Positions 18,422-27,380 are shown, numbered from the stretch's first letter. The stretch is 64,000 bases of DNA from Candidatus Sulfopaludibacter sp. SbA3 (GCA_945903265.1 CAMDNQ010000005.1:115787-179786); one strand, 5' to 3'. Translations and numbers: made by a program. Notes: generated from the sequence alone by a model not told the origin.

Positions 18422-19522
18422 ATGAGCGACGCCACACAGGAGTACGGCGGCGGCACCTTTGACGAGGCGGTCCGCCGGTCGCAGGCCCTGCGCGCGGATT
18501 TCCTGAAGAACCCGGCGCGCTACCGCGTCCTGACGGGCGACCGCCCTACCGGCCCGCTCCACATCGGCCATTACTTCGGATCGCTTCGGAACCGGGTCGA
18601 GCTCCAGCAGCTCGGCATCGACACGTTCATCGTCATTGCCGATTACCAGGTGCTCACGGATCGGGATTCGGTCGACAGCATTCCCGACAACGTGCGCGAG
18701 CTCGTGCTCGACTATCTCTCCGTGGGACTCGACCCGTCGAGCGGCCACACCCACATCTTCTGCCACAGCCACGTGCCGGCGCTGAATCAGCTGCTGATTC
18801 CGTTCCTGACGCTGGTCGGCATGGGTGAGCTCGATCGGAACCCGACCGTCAAGGAGGAGATCGACGCGGCGGGCCTGACCACGGTGAACGCCGCGATGTA
18901 CACGTATCCGGTGCACCAGGCCGCGGACATTTTGTTCTGCAAGGGCAATGTCGTTCCGGTCGGCAGGGATCAGCTGCCCCATCTCGAGCTCACGCGCAAG
19001 ATCGCGCGGCGATTCAACCAGCATTTCTGCGCGGACGATAGGCCGGTCTTTCCGGAACCGGAAGCGCTGCTCTCGAACGCGCCGAAGATTCTCGGCCTGG
19101 ATGGCTCGCAGAAGATGAGCAAGAGCCGCAACAACGCCGTCGTGCTGCGCGCGACGGCGGACGAAACGGCGGCGCTCGTGAAAAAGGCGAAGACCGACAC
19201 CGACCGCCACATCACGTACGACCCGGCGAAGCGGCCCGAGGTGGCGAACCTGCTGTTGCTGGCGTCGCTGTGCACCGGGGACGCGCCCGAGGCCATCGCG
19301 CAGCGAATCGGCGACGGCGGCAGCGGGGCATTGAAGAAGGTCGTCACCGACGCGTTGAACGACACCCTGGCGCCCATCCGGACCCGGCGCACCCAGCTTG
19401 CCGCCCACGCCACGGACGTGATCCGCGACACGCTTCGCCCCGGCATCGCCACGGCCAATCGCGTGGCCGACGCCACGCTGGCGGAAGTGCGCGACGCGAT
19501 GAAGATGGGATACGGGCTCTAA
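18422..19522 (+). CDS. trpS: Tryptophanyl-tRNA synthetase
   Basis: 366 residues, class I synthetase. HIGH-type motif PLHIGHYFG (about 41-49), KMSKS motif (DGSQKMSKSRNN) near residue 235, and the Trp-pocket region FCHSHVPALNQLL. GDRPTGPLHIGH places it in TrpS rather than TyrS. Length and motif order are complete. The 3' end is followed directly by a heptamer repeat/hairpin. Confidence 0.95.
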   Translation: MSDATQEYGGGTFDEAVRRSQALRADFLKNPARYRVLTGDRPTGPLHIGHYFGSLRNRVELQQLGIDTFIVIADYQVLTDRDSVDSIPDNVRELVLDYLSVGLDPSSGHTHIFCHSHVPALNQLLIPFLTLVGMGELDRNPTVKEEIDAAGLTTVNAAMYTYPVHQAADILFCKGNVVPVGRDQLPHLELTRKIARRFNQHFCADDRPVFPEPEALLSNAPKILGLDGSQKMSKSRNNAVVLRATADETAALVKKAKTDTDRHITYDPAKRPEVANLLLLASLCTGDAPEAIAQRIGDGGSGALKKVVTDALNDTLAPIRTRRTQLAAHATDVIRDTLRPGIATANRVADATLAEVRDAMKMGYGL

Positions 19523-19567
19523 CTCCCAACTCCCAAGATGCCAACACCCAATTGGGAGTTGGAGGTT
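19521..19567. repeat. Heptamer repeat and hairpin after trpS
   Basis: AACTCCC twice in tandem (19521-19534), then CAACACCC and the inverted TTGGGAGTTGG. CAACTCCCAA pairs with TTGGGAGTTG to form a strong stem. It may end trpS transcription, although no U-run follows. Confidence 0.65.
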
Positions 19568-19593
19568 GCGTGGTTGGGAATTGAGCGACTGCG

Positions 19594-20244
19594 CTACAGG
19601 AGCCAGCGCAGCAGAAGCGAGGCAGGCGGCTCGATCAATGTCGAGAGGATCCCCGTCAGCATCAAGCCATACAGAATGACGAAGCCGTAGGGGCGCAGCC
19701 GGTCGTATGTGTCCGCCATCGAACCGGTGAGCAAACCTGCAAGGACATTCCCTCCGTCGAGCGGTGGAATCGGCACCATGTTGAACAGCGCGAGCAGGAT
19801 GTTCACGACGACCGCGGTCTGAAGCAGGTATTCCATCCGCGCGGCCAGCGGACCGGCAATCGCATCGCCGGATGATTCTGCCGGCGCAATCAGCGCCAGC
19901 GCGACGGCCGCGATCACCGCCAGCACGAGATTGCTCGCCGGTCCGGCGGCCGCAATCCACATGAACTTCTGGCGCCAGTGCGGACGCAGCTGCGCGGGGT
20001 TGACGGGGACCGGCTTGGCCCACCCGATGAGCGGCAGGTTCGTGACCATCGCGATCAGCGGAAACAGAAGAGTGCCGATCGGATCGACGTGAACAGCGGG
20101 GTTGAGCGACAGCCGCCCGAGGTCGCGCGCCGTCGAATCACCCAGTCGATCCGCCGACCAGGCGTGCGCCGCTTCGTGCACGGTCAACGACATCACGAGG
20201 ACGATCAACCCCGTGACGAGCTGCGTGAAGTCGATGTTCTCCAC
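19594..20244 (-). CDS. Site-2 protease family (M50) membrane metalloprotease
   Basis: 216 residues, about five hydrophobic helices. Zinc motif HEAAH (VHEAAHAWSADRLGD, about 23-27) in the first helix region and the third ligand in NMVPIPPLDGGNVL, the pattern of the compact cytoplasmic-PDZ-less M50 (YwhC/FpvI-like) proteins. GPASNLVLAV is the conserved third segment. It would cleave within membrane helices; the substrate is unknown. Same strand as the M48 lipoprotein upstream, 23 bases apart, so possibly co-transcribed. Confidence 0.88.
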   Translation of the reverse strand: MENIDFTQLVTGLIVLVMSLTVHEAAHAWSADRLGDSTARDLGRLSLNPAVHVDPIGTLLFPLIAMVTNLPLIGWAKPVPVNPAQLRPHWRQKFMWIAAAGPASNLVLAVIAAVALALIAPAESSGDAIAGPLAARMEYLLQTAVVVNILLALFNMVPIPPLDGGNVLAGLLTGSMADTYDRLRPYGFVILYGLMLTGILSTLIEPPASLLLRWLL

Positions 20245-20267
20245 GCGGGCAGCGTACCACGAAGTAG

Positions 20268-21695
20268 TTACCGGACTATCTGGAGCGACAGCACAATCTG
20301 CTCAAAGACCCCACGATAGAGTCCGGCTTCGGCCTCAGGAGACACGCCCAGGAAATACAGCAGGCTGCCGTCATCCAGATGCATCGCGGTGAGCATCACG
20401 GTCTCGAACTCGCCCGTGACTCCGCAGACGTGGCTCAGCGTCGTGCTCATGGCCTTCCGGCCCGCAATGCGTGACGTTCGGAATGCCGGCGTCCAGATCA
20501 ACTTCGGATCGTGGCGTCCCAGTGCAGACAGCAGACGTACCGTGTCGGCCTCGAGCCCGCCGGGCGTTCCGCGGGCGACGCCGACTTCGATGCCGTGCGT
20601 GATCGCCCCGGGGCCGTCCGGCAGCGAGACTCCCCCTCCTTCCGGAACGAACATCACGGTGTTTCCCGACAGCATCCGGCGCCAGCCGTCCGGGACCGCG
20701 AAGCGGAGCCGATCGCCCGCCGTCACGTCGCGATAGAAGCCGTCAGGGGGCGCCACCCCAACGCCGGCACGATCGGAGAACTCCCGGCTGGCCATGTCGC
20801 CGATGCTCGGGGCGGGCCGCTTCATGCGGCGCAGTTGTGCCTGTGCCAGTTCGAAGCCCGCCGATACCCTGGCAGGTCGAGGTTCCGCTACCGGACGGGC
20901 GTTCGGGTGCCGCCCCAGCCACTCGAGCCCGCCACGCGCCGCGCCCTCAAGTCTCATGGCCGCGACGAACTCCATGAAGCCTGCCGGGTTATACCCCGCG
21001 GCCTCCATGATTCGTAGTCCCAGAGACTCGGCCTGGACCTCGTGCGCCGCCTCGAAGCTCAGAAAATAGGTCGCAATACTGAACGCCGCTCCCCGTTCGA
21101 GAACGCCGGTGACGGGCACTGCGGCCGCCAGCCCAAGCTGCCGGCCGGTGACGGCCCCGATTTGAAACTGTTCACCCGCCGTGGCCTGCAGCGTGGCGTG
21201 CCTCAACACCACATGCGCGAGTTCATGCGCCAGTATGCCCGCCAGCGCGTCGTCGCCGGGAAGAAGACCGACCAGCGGCGCCGAAACGAAAACCGGTCCG
21301 CCCGGCAGACTGAAGCTCGTTACGTCACGAACGTTCAGAACCGCGAACTCGTACCGAAACGAGCGCTGCCGGTCGAGACGCCGCACGACGTTGGCGAGGC
21401 GCCCGTTCACCGCCGCCATGAACCGTAGGACGTCCGGGTCGCTGACGACTTCAAGATGCTGTCGAACCGCGGCCGCAGCTTCCCGGCCCAGCCGGGCCTC
21501 GTCGGACGCCGTGAAGCTGTTGATGGGACGCGCAGGGACCTGGGCGAGCGCGTCGGCCGGCCCCCAGTCATCTGTCCGGAACTGCGTGAAGTCGGTTCCC
21601 CGCTCCACGTACGAGCTGACGTTCATGGTCGTCGCGCATCCCGAGGCAAAGACCGCGGCACACACGACAAGTGTGAACTTCGAGATCGTGGTCAT
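20268..21695 (-). CDS. M48-family metalloprotease lipoprotein
   Basis: 475 residues from ATG at 21695, chosen because it begins a lipoprotein signal: MTTISKF..., hydrophobic core and lipobox ASGC at about 17-20. The zinc motif is HELAH (GILAHELAHVVLRHA) with a downstream glutamate in AHEVQAESLG. This is the BepA/LoiP-like periplasmic protease architecture, but the C-terminal half (about 300-475) is not the TPR of BepA; it resembles a compact beta-rich domain. Likely outer-membrane-anchored quality control. Upstream DNA (21696-21978, about 280 bases) is shared with a divergent stress-protein promoter. Confidence 0.82.
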   Translation of the reverse strand: MTTISKFTLVVCAAVFASGCATTMNVSSYVERGTDFTQFRTDDWGPADALAQVPARPINSFTASDEARLGREAAAAVRQHLEVVSDPDVLRFMAAVNGRLANVVRRLDRQRSFRYEFAVLNVRDVTSFSLPGGPVFVSAPLVGLLPGDDALAGILAHELAHVVLRHATLQATAGEQFQIGAVTGRQLGLAAAVPVTGVLERGAAFSIATYFLSFEAAHEVQAESLGLRIMEAAGYNPAGFMEFVAAMRLEGAARGGLEWLGRHPNARPVAEPRPARVSAGFELAQAQLRRMKRPAPSIGDMASREFSDRAGVGVAPPDGFYRDVTAGDRLRFAVPDGWRRMLSGNTVMFVPEGGGVSLPDGPGAITHGIEVGVARGTPGGLEADTVRLLSALGRHDPKLIWTPAFRTSRIAGRKAMSTTLSHVCGVTGEFETVMLTAMHLDDGSLLYFLGVSPEAEAGLYRGVFEQIVLSLQIVR

Positions 21696-21828
21696 GCGGG
21701 ACCAGGGGGCAATGGCAATGCCACCCGCGAACACCCACGCCACGCGCGAAAGACTCAGGATGTCTTCGCAATCCGAGAGGGCCGCTCCCGCCTTCGCACG
21801 GCGGGCCCGGGATTCTTCCAGCGGGCGC

Positions 21829-21840
21829 GGGATTTTCCCC
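21829..21840. promoter_or_regulatory. Putative enhancer (UAS) element upstream of the stress-protein promoter
   Basis: GGGATTTTCCCC at 21829-21840, with a related GGGATTCTTCC at 21809-21819, about 85-115 bases upstream of the -24 element. Similar AT-core, GC-flanked dyads lie near the sigma-54-like promoters at 31195 and 43217/43393. Their use by an NtrC-type regulator is an inference. Confidence 0.4.
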
Positions 21841-21924
21841 AACCGCGCTCAGCATTCCGCAGCCGCCATCGGCACACACGGTCGACTTGCCCTGAATTCC
21901 CAGCGAATCGCGCCGCCGCCTCGC

Positions 21925-21940
21925 TGGTACGCCGTCTGCT
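21925..21940 (+). promoter_or_regulatory. Sigma-54-type promoter of universal stress protein gene
   Basis: TGGTAC-GCCGT-CTGCT, with GG/GC spacing exact and two mismatches to the consensus. It lies 39 bases from the ATG, with TGGAGG as ribosome-binding site at 21969-21974. Confidence 0.5.
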
Positions 21941-21978
21941 CTCAGGCCTGCGACACCATCCATCTATCTGGAGGCCGC

Positions 21979-22524
21979 ATGTTCACTCGCATTCTCGTGC
22001 CCACCGACTTCAGCGCGCCGTCGGACGTCGCCCTCGAATACGCCCGCAGCATGGCGCGTGTGTTTGGCGCCTCGCTTCACGTCCTTCACGTCATCGAGGA
22101 CGCGACGCTCGAGGGACTCGGTCCGGAGATGTTCGTGCCCCCGACGCCTGACACGCGTACGGTACAGATGCAGGAGGCGCTCGAGCGTCTCTCGCATCGC
22201 GTGACGCCGGACGACCGCGTCGCCCTTCGCGCGAAGAGCGAGGTGATCTTCGGGAAGTCGTCGCAGTCGATCGTCGACTACGCGTCGGACAACGGTTTCG
22301 ACCTGATCGTGATGGGGACGCACGGCCGGACGGGGATCGCGCACCTGCTGATCGGCAGCGTGGCGGAGCTCGTGGTCCGCACCGCGACGTGCCCGGTGAT
22401 GACGATTCACGAGGGGCAGGTGAATGCCGACGTGCGGCTCAAGGTCGCGGCACGGCGCGCCGTGCCGGGTGGTCCGGGTTACGAGCCTTTGGCCGCCTGG
22501 ATGCCGAACTTCTCGATGCGGTAG
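21979..22524 (+). CDS. Universal stress protein (UspA family)
   Basis: 181 residues, single Usp domain: ILVPTDFSAPSDVALEYA at the start, LHVLHVIEDA, and the ATP-binding signature GTHGRTGIAHLLIGSVAELV (G-2x-G-9x-G-S). A roughly 30-residue C-terminal extension follows MTIHEG. The ATG at 21979 follows TGGAGG by 4 bases and a sigma-54-like promoter by 39. The last 46 bases overlap the 3' end of the convergent NtrC-type regulator gene. A stress role is inferred from the family. Confidence 0.9.
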   Translation: MFTRILVPTDFSAPSDVALEYARSMARVFGASLHVLHVIEDATLEGLGPEMFVPPTPDTRTVQMQEALERLSHRVTPDDRVALRAKSEVIFGKSSQSIVDYASDNGFDLIVMGTHGRTGIAHLLIGSVAELVVRTATCPVMTIHEGQVNADVRLKVAARRAVPGGPGYEPLAAWMPNFSMR

Positions 22525-23843
22525 CGCACTTGATCGCGGTTGATCCCGAGCAGGCCGGCCGCCTGCGTCTGGTTGCCGCCCGCGCGCTCGAGCGCCTGGA
22601 GCAGCAACTGCCGCTCGAGGTCTTCGAGGTTGATGCCTTCGGCGGGCAGCTTGAAGCCGGCGTTGGTGACCGTCCGCGTGAGCGTCGTGAAATCGTCCGG
22701 TTCCAGCGTGTCGCGGTCGATGAGCAGCATCGCCCGCTCGATCGCGTTCTTGAGCTCCCGGACGTTGCCGGGCCACTGGTACTGGTCCAGCACCTTCGCG
22801 GCGGCGGCGGACACGCCACGGACCTTCTTGCGGAATTCGCGATTGAACCGATCGATGTAGTAGCCGGACAGCAGGGCCACGTCGCCGCGCCGCTCCCGCA
22901 GCGGCGGCAGCAGAATCGGCATCACCTGCAGCCGGTAAAACAGGTCCTCCCGGAACTTTCCGTTTTTCACCTCGTCCTCGAGGTTCCGGTTGGTGGCGGC
23001 GACCACGCGCACGTTGACGCGGATGTCGGAGAGCCCGCCGACCCGCTTGAACGCCTTTTCCTCGAGAAAGCGCAGCAGCTTCGACTGGAGGCCAGGCGTC
23101 ATCTCGCCGATTTCGTCGAGGAAGACCGTCCCGCCGTCGGCGGTCTCGAAGAGCCCGCGCTTCTGCTGGCGGGCGTCGGTGAACGCCCCGCGCTCGTGCC
23201 CGAACAGCTCGCTCTCGAGGAGCTGCTCCGGCAGCGCGGAGCAGGTGATGTTGACGAACGGCTTCGCGGCCCTGTCGCTGTTGTAATGGATCGCCTTCGC
23301 CGCCAGGTCCTTGCCGGTGCCGGTTTCACCGGTCAGGAGCACCGTCGAGGCGGGGCTCGCCGCAACGCGCGCGAGCAGCGACTTCACCTGCTCCATGGCG
23401 GGGGACGAACCGATGATGGAGTCCAGACCGAACTCGCGTCCCTGGCTGCTCCGAAGATTCCTGACCTCGCGGCGCAGCTGACTGGTCTCGAGCGCTTTCT
23501 CGACCAGCAGCGCGACCTCGTCGAGATTGAACGGCTTGTTGACGTAGTGGAACGCCCCGAGCTTCATCGCTTCGACCGCGTTCTCGATCGTCGAAAAGGC
23601 CGTCATGAGAATGACGAGGATATCGGGATGCTGCTCCTTGACGAACTTGAGGACCGACAGCCCGTCGCCGTCCGGCAGCTTGAAATCGAGCAGCAGGAGA
23701 TCGACCTCAGCCCCGATCTGTGCCCGCGCCTCGGCCACGGTGCCGGCCTCGAGAACGTCGTACCCCTCCTTGCCGAGACGTTCCCGGAGCGACCAGCGCA
23801 GGAGCGCCTCGTCATCGACAATGAGCAATGTGGCTGAAGGCAT
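22479..23843 (-). CDS. Sigma-54-dependent response regulator (NtrC type)
   Basis: 454 residues: receiver (about 1-120, IVDDEALLRWSL, LLDFKLPDGDG, YVNKPFN), AAA+ (about 145-375) with Walker A GETGTGKD, the sigma-54 contact loop GAFTDA in place of GAFTGA, Walker B GGTVFLDEIGEM and R-fingers, then a Fis-type helix-turn-helix (GGNQTQAAGLLGINRDQVRYRIEKFG). The helix-turn-helix binds an enhancer and the AAA+ ring remodels sigma-54 polymerase. A close paralogue lies at 25971-27380. Its ATG (23843) shares the CATG with the divergent kinase start, so both promoters lie inside the other gene's coding region. Confidence 0.95.
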   Translation of the reverse strand: MPSATLLIVDDEALLRWSLRERLGKEGYDVLEAGTVAEARAQIGAEVDLLLLDFKLPDGDGLSVLKFVKEQHPDILVILMTAFSTIENAVEAMKLGAFHYVNKPFNLDEVALLVEKALETSQLRREVRNLRSSQGREFGLDSIIGSSPAMEQVKSLLARVAASPASTVLLTGETGTGKDLAAKAIHYNSDRAAKPFVNITCSALPEQLLESELFGHERGAFTDARQQKRGLFETADGGTVFLDEIGEMTPGLQSKLLRFLEEKAFKRVGGLSDIRVNVRVVAATNRNLEDEVKNGKFREDLFYRLQVMPILLPPLRERRGDVALLSGYYIDRFNREFRKKVRGVSAAAAKVLDQYQWPGNVRELKNAIERAMLLIDRDTLEPDDFTTLTRTVTNAGFKLPAEGINLEDLERQLLLQALERAGGNQTQAAGLLGINRDQVRYRIEKFGIQAAKGS

Positions 23844-24939
23844 GAAACCGGTCCCCAGTATAAGTCCCTCCTCGAACGTCGAGCAGCAGCTCGCAGATAT
23901 CAAGCGTGCCATCGATCATGCGGCAATCGTGGCAACCACCGACGTGGCCGGCTGCATCACCTACGTGAACGACAAGTTCTGCGAGATTTCGAAGTACACG
24001 CGGGAGGAGTTGATGGGCCAGGACCACCGCATCATCAACTCCGGCTATCACTCGAAACTGTTCATGCGCGACCTGTGGCGGACGATCGCCTCCGGCAGGG
24101 TGTGGCATGGCGAGATCCGCAATCGCGCGAAGGACGGCAGCCTGTACTGGGTGGACACCACCATCGTGCCCTTCCTCGACACAGGGGGTAAACCGTATCA
24201 ATACATCGCGATCCGGGCGGACGTGACGGCGCGGAAGGCCGCCGAGGATCGCCTCGCGCAGCAGGCGGCCCTCGCCCGCGTCGGCCAGATGGCGGCGGTC
24301 GTGGCGCACGAGGTCCGCAACCCGTTGGCCGGCATCAAGGGCGCCATCCAGGTGCTCCTGTCGCGGCGGGCGGCAGACGACCCGGAGGCACCCGTCATGC
24401 GGGACGTCATCGGCCGGATCGACTCGCTCAGCGACTTGATCAACGACCTCATGGTGTTTGCGCGCCCCCGGCCTCCAAAGGCGGGCACCTTCAGCCTGCG
24501 GCCCGTCATCACCGACGCCATCAACATGCTCCGCCGCGATCCGGCCGCCGCGAACGTCGACATCACGGTTGACGGCGTCGACCCCACGCTGACCGCCGAC
24601 GCGGACCTGATCCGCGCGACCGTGCTGAACCTGCTGCTCAACGCCGCGCAGGCAATGGGCGGACGCGGCCGCATCGCCCTGGCGGTCGCGGAGGACGACA
24701 GGCAATGCCGTGTGGAGGTGCGTGACGGCGGGCCGGGTGTCCCGATCGAGTTGCGGGACCGCATCTTCGAGCCGTTCTTCACGACCAAATCCCGCGGCGG
24801 CGGACTCGGCCTGCCGATCGCCCGCCGCACCGCGGAGCTGCATGGCGGGACGCTGACCCTGCAGCCCGCGCCGGACGGAGGGGCGGTGTTTACGCTGACG
24901 CTGCCGTTACGCGCCTTGCCGGAGGCTCCAGCCGCCTAA
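23842..24939 (+). CDS. PAS sensor histidine kinase (NtrB-like)
   Basis: 365 residues. PAS/PAC with the redox/chemotaxis-receptor (Aer-like) signature TYVNDKFCEISKYTREELMGQDHRI and WRTIASGRVWHGEIRNRAKDGS (about 25-140), H-box VVAHEVRNPLAGIKGAIQ, and HATPase with LNAAQAM, DGGPGVP and GGGLGLPIARR. No membrane helix, so it is cytosolic. The divergent NtrC-type regulator is the obvious partner. ATG at 23842 overlaps the partner's start; an earlier in-frame ATG at 23821 would lie inside it. Its stop shares CTAA with the convergent membrane gene. Confidence 0.9.
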   Translation: MKPVPSISPSSNVEQQLADIKRAIDHAAIVATTDVAGCITYVNDKFCEISKYTREELMGQDHRIINSGYHSKLFMRDLWRTIASGRVWHGEIRNRAKDGSLYWVDTTIVPFLDTGGKPYQYIAIRADVTARKAAEDRLAQQAALARVGQMAAVVAHEVRNPLAGIKGAIQVLLSRRAADDPEAPVMRDVIGRIDSLSDLINDLMVFARPRPPKAGTFSLRPVITDAINMLRRDPAAANVDITVDGVDPTLTADADLIRATVLNLLLNAAQAMGGRGRIALAVAEDDRQCRVEVRDGGPGVPIELRDRIFEPFFTTKSRGGGLGLPIARRTAELHGGTLTLQPAPDGGAVFTLTLPLRALPEAPAA

Positions 24940-25478
24940 AACGCTCCCCCGACAAACGGCAGCATCCGTCCCCAGTACAGCACCATGAGCCAGGACGAAA
25001 GGGAGATGGCGCCGATCGCTTTCATCGACCATGGCGTCGGCGCGTCGGCCGCCATGTCAAATGCCCTGCCCCGCTGCGTGAACTCGAAGGCGAGCATGTT
25101 GGCCCCGGCCACGAATAGGAACAGCACCTTCAACCACCACGACACGTTGCCGAGGTACTGCTCCGGTGTCCCGATGAGAAACATCAGGCCTGTAATCAGG
25201 TTCAGGACGAACCCGAGGATCGCCCAGCGGACCAGCCGGTGCAGCGATTCGATCGAGACGCCCTTCATGAAGCCCATCAGCCGCACGTCGAGCGGCGCGA
25301 TGATGCCGATGAGCAGCGCCAGCCCCACAAAGTGGACCGATTCACTGATCGGCCACGCCCATCGGGTCTTGTTCATCAGGGCCGCCACCGGCGTGGCCTT
25401 GAGGTAATGAATCAGCGATTCATCGAACGTCGTGCCTGCCCACCACGCGTCGAGCAGGTGCTGGATTGTGTCGATCAT
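24936..25478 (-). CDS. DUF6644-like integral membrane protein A
   Basis: 180 residues with about four to five hydrophobic helices. Sequence features: HYLKATPVAALM, PISESVHFVGLALLIGIIAPLDVRLMG (His and Asp within helices), a loop YLGNVSWWLK and SWLMVLYWGRML. The E..H..GLALL.G....D.RL.G pattern is shared with the next gene, so the two are paralogous subunits. No cofactor-binding motif beyond the helix His is certain. It is the third gene of a regulator-membrane-membrane operon; shared control by its own NtrC-type regulator is likely. Confidence 0.68.
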   Translation of the reverse strand: MIDTIQHLLDAWWAGTTFDESLIHYLKATPVAALMNKTRWAWPISESVHFVGLALLIGIIAPLDVRLMGFMKGVSIESLHRLVRWAILGFVLNLITGLMFLIGTPEQYLGNVSWWLKVLFLFVAGANMLAFEFTQRGRAFDMAADAPTPWSMKAIGAISLSSWLMVLYWGRMLPFVGGAF

Positions 25479-25487
25479 GCGCCTCCC

Positions 25488-25964
25488 TCAGAGATAGGCC
25501 ATCAGACGGCCGGTGACAATGGCGGCGGTCCAGACGACGAGCGACACGATCGCCCACCGCCGCGCGCCCGCAGTAATCCGTGGCGCCGTTCCGCCGCCGT
25601 AGACGCTGCGCCGGAGGAATAGCACCGCGGTGACGCCGAGAACGACGAGACCGAGCTTCAGCATGAACACGCTCGCCGTCCCCTTGGTCGTCGCCACGGT
25701 GGCGAACAACATGGCGCCGGTCACGGCGTTGATCCAGAAGCCTGCCCACATCGCCCGGAAGAACGGCTGGATGCGCGCCAGCGGCACGCTGTCCGCGAAG
25801 CCGAGCACGCGCAGGTCGAACGCCGCGTTCGTCCCGACCAGGACCGCCAGACCGACGGTGTGCAGCGTCAGGATGGTCGGGTACGCCCAGATGCTCGTTG
25901 ACTCGCGCAGCCACATGGAAAAGGCGCTGTCTTCGAGCGCCGTTAGCAGGTCCATCATCAGCAT
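25488..25964 (-). CDS. DUF6644-like integral membrane protein B
   Basis: 158 residues, four hydrophobic helices: IWAYPTILTLHTVGLAVLVGTNAAFDLRVLGF (His-helix, Asp, Arg as in the neighbour), WAGFWINAVTGAMLFATVAT, MLKLGLVVLGVTAVLFL and a C-terminal helix ending at GRLMAYL. Downstream gene is 9 bases away, upstream regulator gene 6 bases away, so one operon. GAGG precedes the ATG cluster (MLMM), so the start could be at the first or third Met. Function unknown; heme or quinone contact is only a guess from the helix His. Confidence 0.68.
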   Translation of the reverse strand: MLMMDLLTALEDSAFSMWLRESTSIWAYPTILTLHTVGLAVLVGTNAAFDLRVLGFADSVPLARIQPFFRAMWAGFWINAVTGAMLFATVATTKGTASVFMLKLGLVVLGVTAVLFLRRSVYGGGTAPRITAGARRWAIVSLVVWTAAIVTGRLMAYL

Positions 25965-25970
25965 TCCCTC

Positions 25971-27380
25971 TCAGGCAATGGCAGCCTCTTCATGGGCGGC
26001 CGCTTCTCGTCCCGGCCGCAGTGCGGGCTTCACGAGCCCAAATTTTTCGATCCGGTAGCGCACCTGATCGCGATTGACTCCGAGAAGCTGGCCCGCCTGC
26101 GTCTGGTTCCCGTGCGCGCGCTCGAGCGCCTGAACGAGGAGATCCTTCTCGACCTGTTCGAGGATCAGACCGCCGGGCGGCAGATGGAACTGCTGGCAGC
26201 CAGGGACCGGACGGGCCAGCGACGCAAAGTCACCGGGCCCGAGCCACTCGCGGTCCATCAGCAGCATGGCCCGCTCGATGGCGTTCCGCAGCTCGCGGAC
26301 GTTGCCCGGCCAGCGATAGCGCTCGAGCAGGGCGATCCCCTCGGGCGTCACGCCCTGGACGCGCGTGCGGAACTCGCGGTTGTACCGGTCGATGTAATAC
26401 GCGGCGAGCAGCGGAATATCGCCCGCCCGGTCCCGCAGGGGCGGCAGCGTGATCGGCATGACCTGCAGCCTGTAGAACAGGTCTTCGCGGAACGCTCCCG
26501 CCTGCACCTCCGTTTCCAGGTTGCGGTTGGTCGCGGCGATGACGCGGACGTCAACGCGGATGTCCGTCAGTCCGCTAATTCGCTTGAACGTCTTGTCTTC
26601 GAGGAACCGCAGCAGCTTGGCCTGCAGGCCGGGCGTCATTTCGCCGACTTCGTCCAGGAACACCGTCCCGCCGTCCGCCGTCTCGAGGAGGCCGCGTTTC
26701 TGCTGGCGCGCGTCGGTGAACGCGCCCCGCTCGTGTCCGAACAGCTCGCTCTCGAGGAGCTGCTCCGGCAGCGCGCACGCGGTGATGTTCACAAACGGCC
26801 TGGGCGCGCGATCGCTGTTGAAATGAATGGCCCTGGCGGCCAGGTCCTTGCCGGTCCCGGTCTCACCCATCAGAAGCACCGTGGACGCGGGGCTCGACGC
26901 GATGCGCGCCATGAGCGCCTTCGCCGCCAGCATGGCGGGCGATGCCCCCACGATGGCGTCGAACCCGTACTCGCGGCCCGCGCTGGTTCGCAGCGATCGC
27001 ACCTCGCGGCGCAGGCGGCTCGTCTCGAGCGCCTTCTCGGCGATCAGCGCGACTTCGTCGAGGTTGAATGGCTTGTTCACGTAGTGATACGCGCCGAGAC
27101 GCATGGCCTCGACCGCGTTCTGGACGGTGGAATACGCCGTCATCAGGATCACGGGCGTCTCCGGCCACTGTGCCTTGAGCGTGCGAAGTACCGTGAGTCC
27201 GTCCCCATCCGGCAGCCGGATATCGAGCAGCACCAGGTCGATGTCTCCCGACATCTTCTCGAGTGCACCGGCCGCGGTTCCCGACTCGGCGATCGCGTAC
27301 CCGCCGGCCGACAGGCGCTCCTTCAGCGACCAGCGAACCAGATCCTCGTCATCCACGATCAACAGGTTGGCGGTACTCAT
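25971..27380 (-). CDS. Sigma-54-dependent response regulator (NtrC type), paralogue
   Basis: 469 residues, about two thirds identical by eye to the regulator at 22479: receiver LIVDDEDLVRWSL and LLDIRLPDGDG, AAA+ with GETGTGKD, GAFTDA, GGTVFLDEVGEM, and Fis-type helix-turn-helix GNQTQAGQLLGVNRDQVRYRIEKFG. The alanine-rich tail (GREAAAHEEAAIA) is unique. First gene of the operon with two membrane proteins. TGAAATTTTCCCC lies 15-27 bases upstream of the ATG, and a -24/-12 candidate about 100 bases upstream, suggesting autoregulation. No kinase is adjacent on this operon. Confidence 0.95.
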   Translation of the reverse strand: MSTANLLIVDDEDLVRWSLKERLSAGGYAIAESGTAAGALEKMSGDIDLVLLDIRLPDGDGLTVLRTLKAQWPETPVILMTAYSTVQNAVEAMRLGAYHYVNKPFNLDEVALIAEKALETSRLRREVRSLRTSAGREYGFDAIVGASPAMLAAKALMARIASSPASTVLLMGETGTGKDLAARAIHFNSDRAPRPFVNITACALPEQLLESELFGHERGAFTDARQQKRGLLETADGGTVFLDEVGEMTPGLQAKLLRFLEDKTFKRISGLTDIRVDVRVIAATNRNLETEVQAGAFREDLFYRLQVMPITLPPLRDRAGDIPLLAAYYIDRYNREFRTRVQGVTPEGIALLERYRWPGNVRELRNAIERAMLLMDREWLGPGDFASLARPVPGCQQFHLPPGGLILEQVEKDLLVQALERAHGNQTQAGQLLGVNRDQVRYRIEKFGLVKPALRPGREAAAHEEAAIA

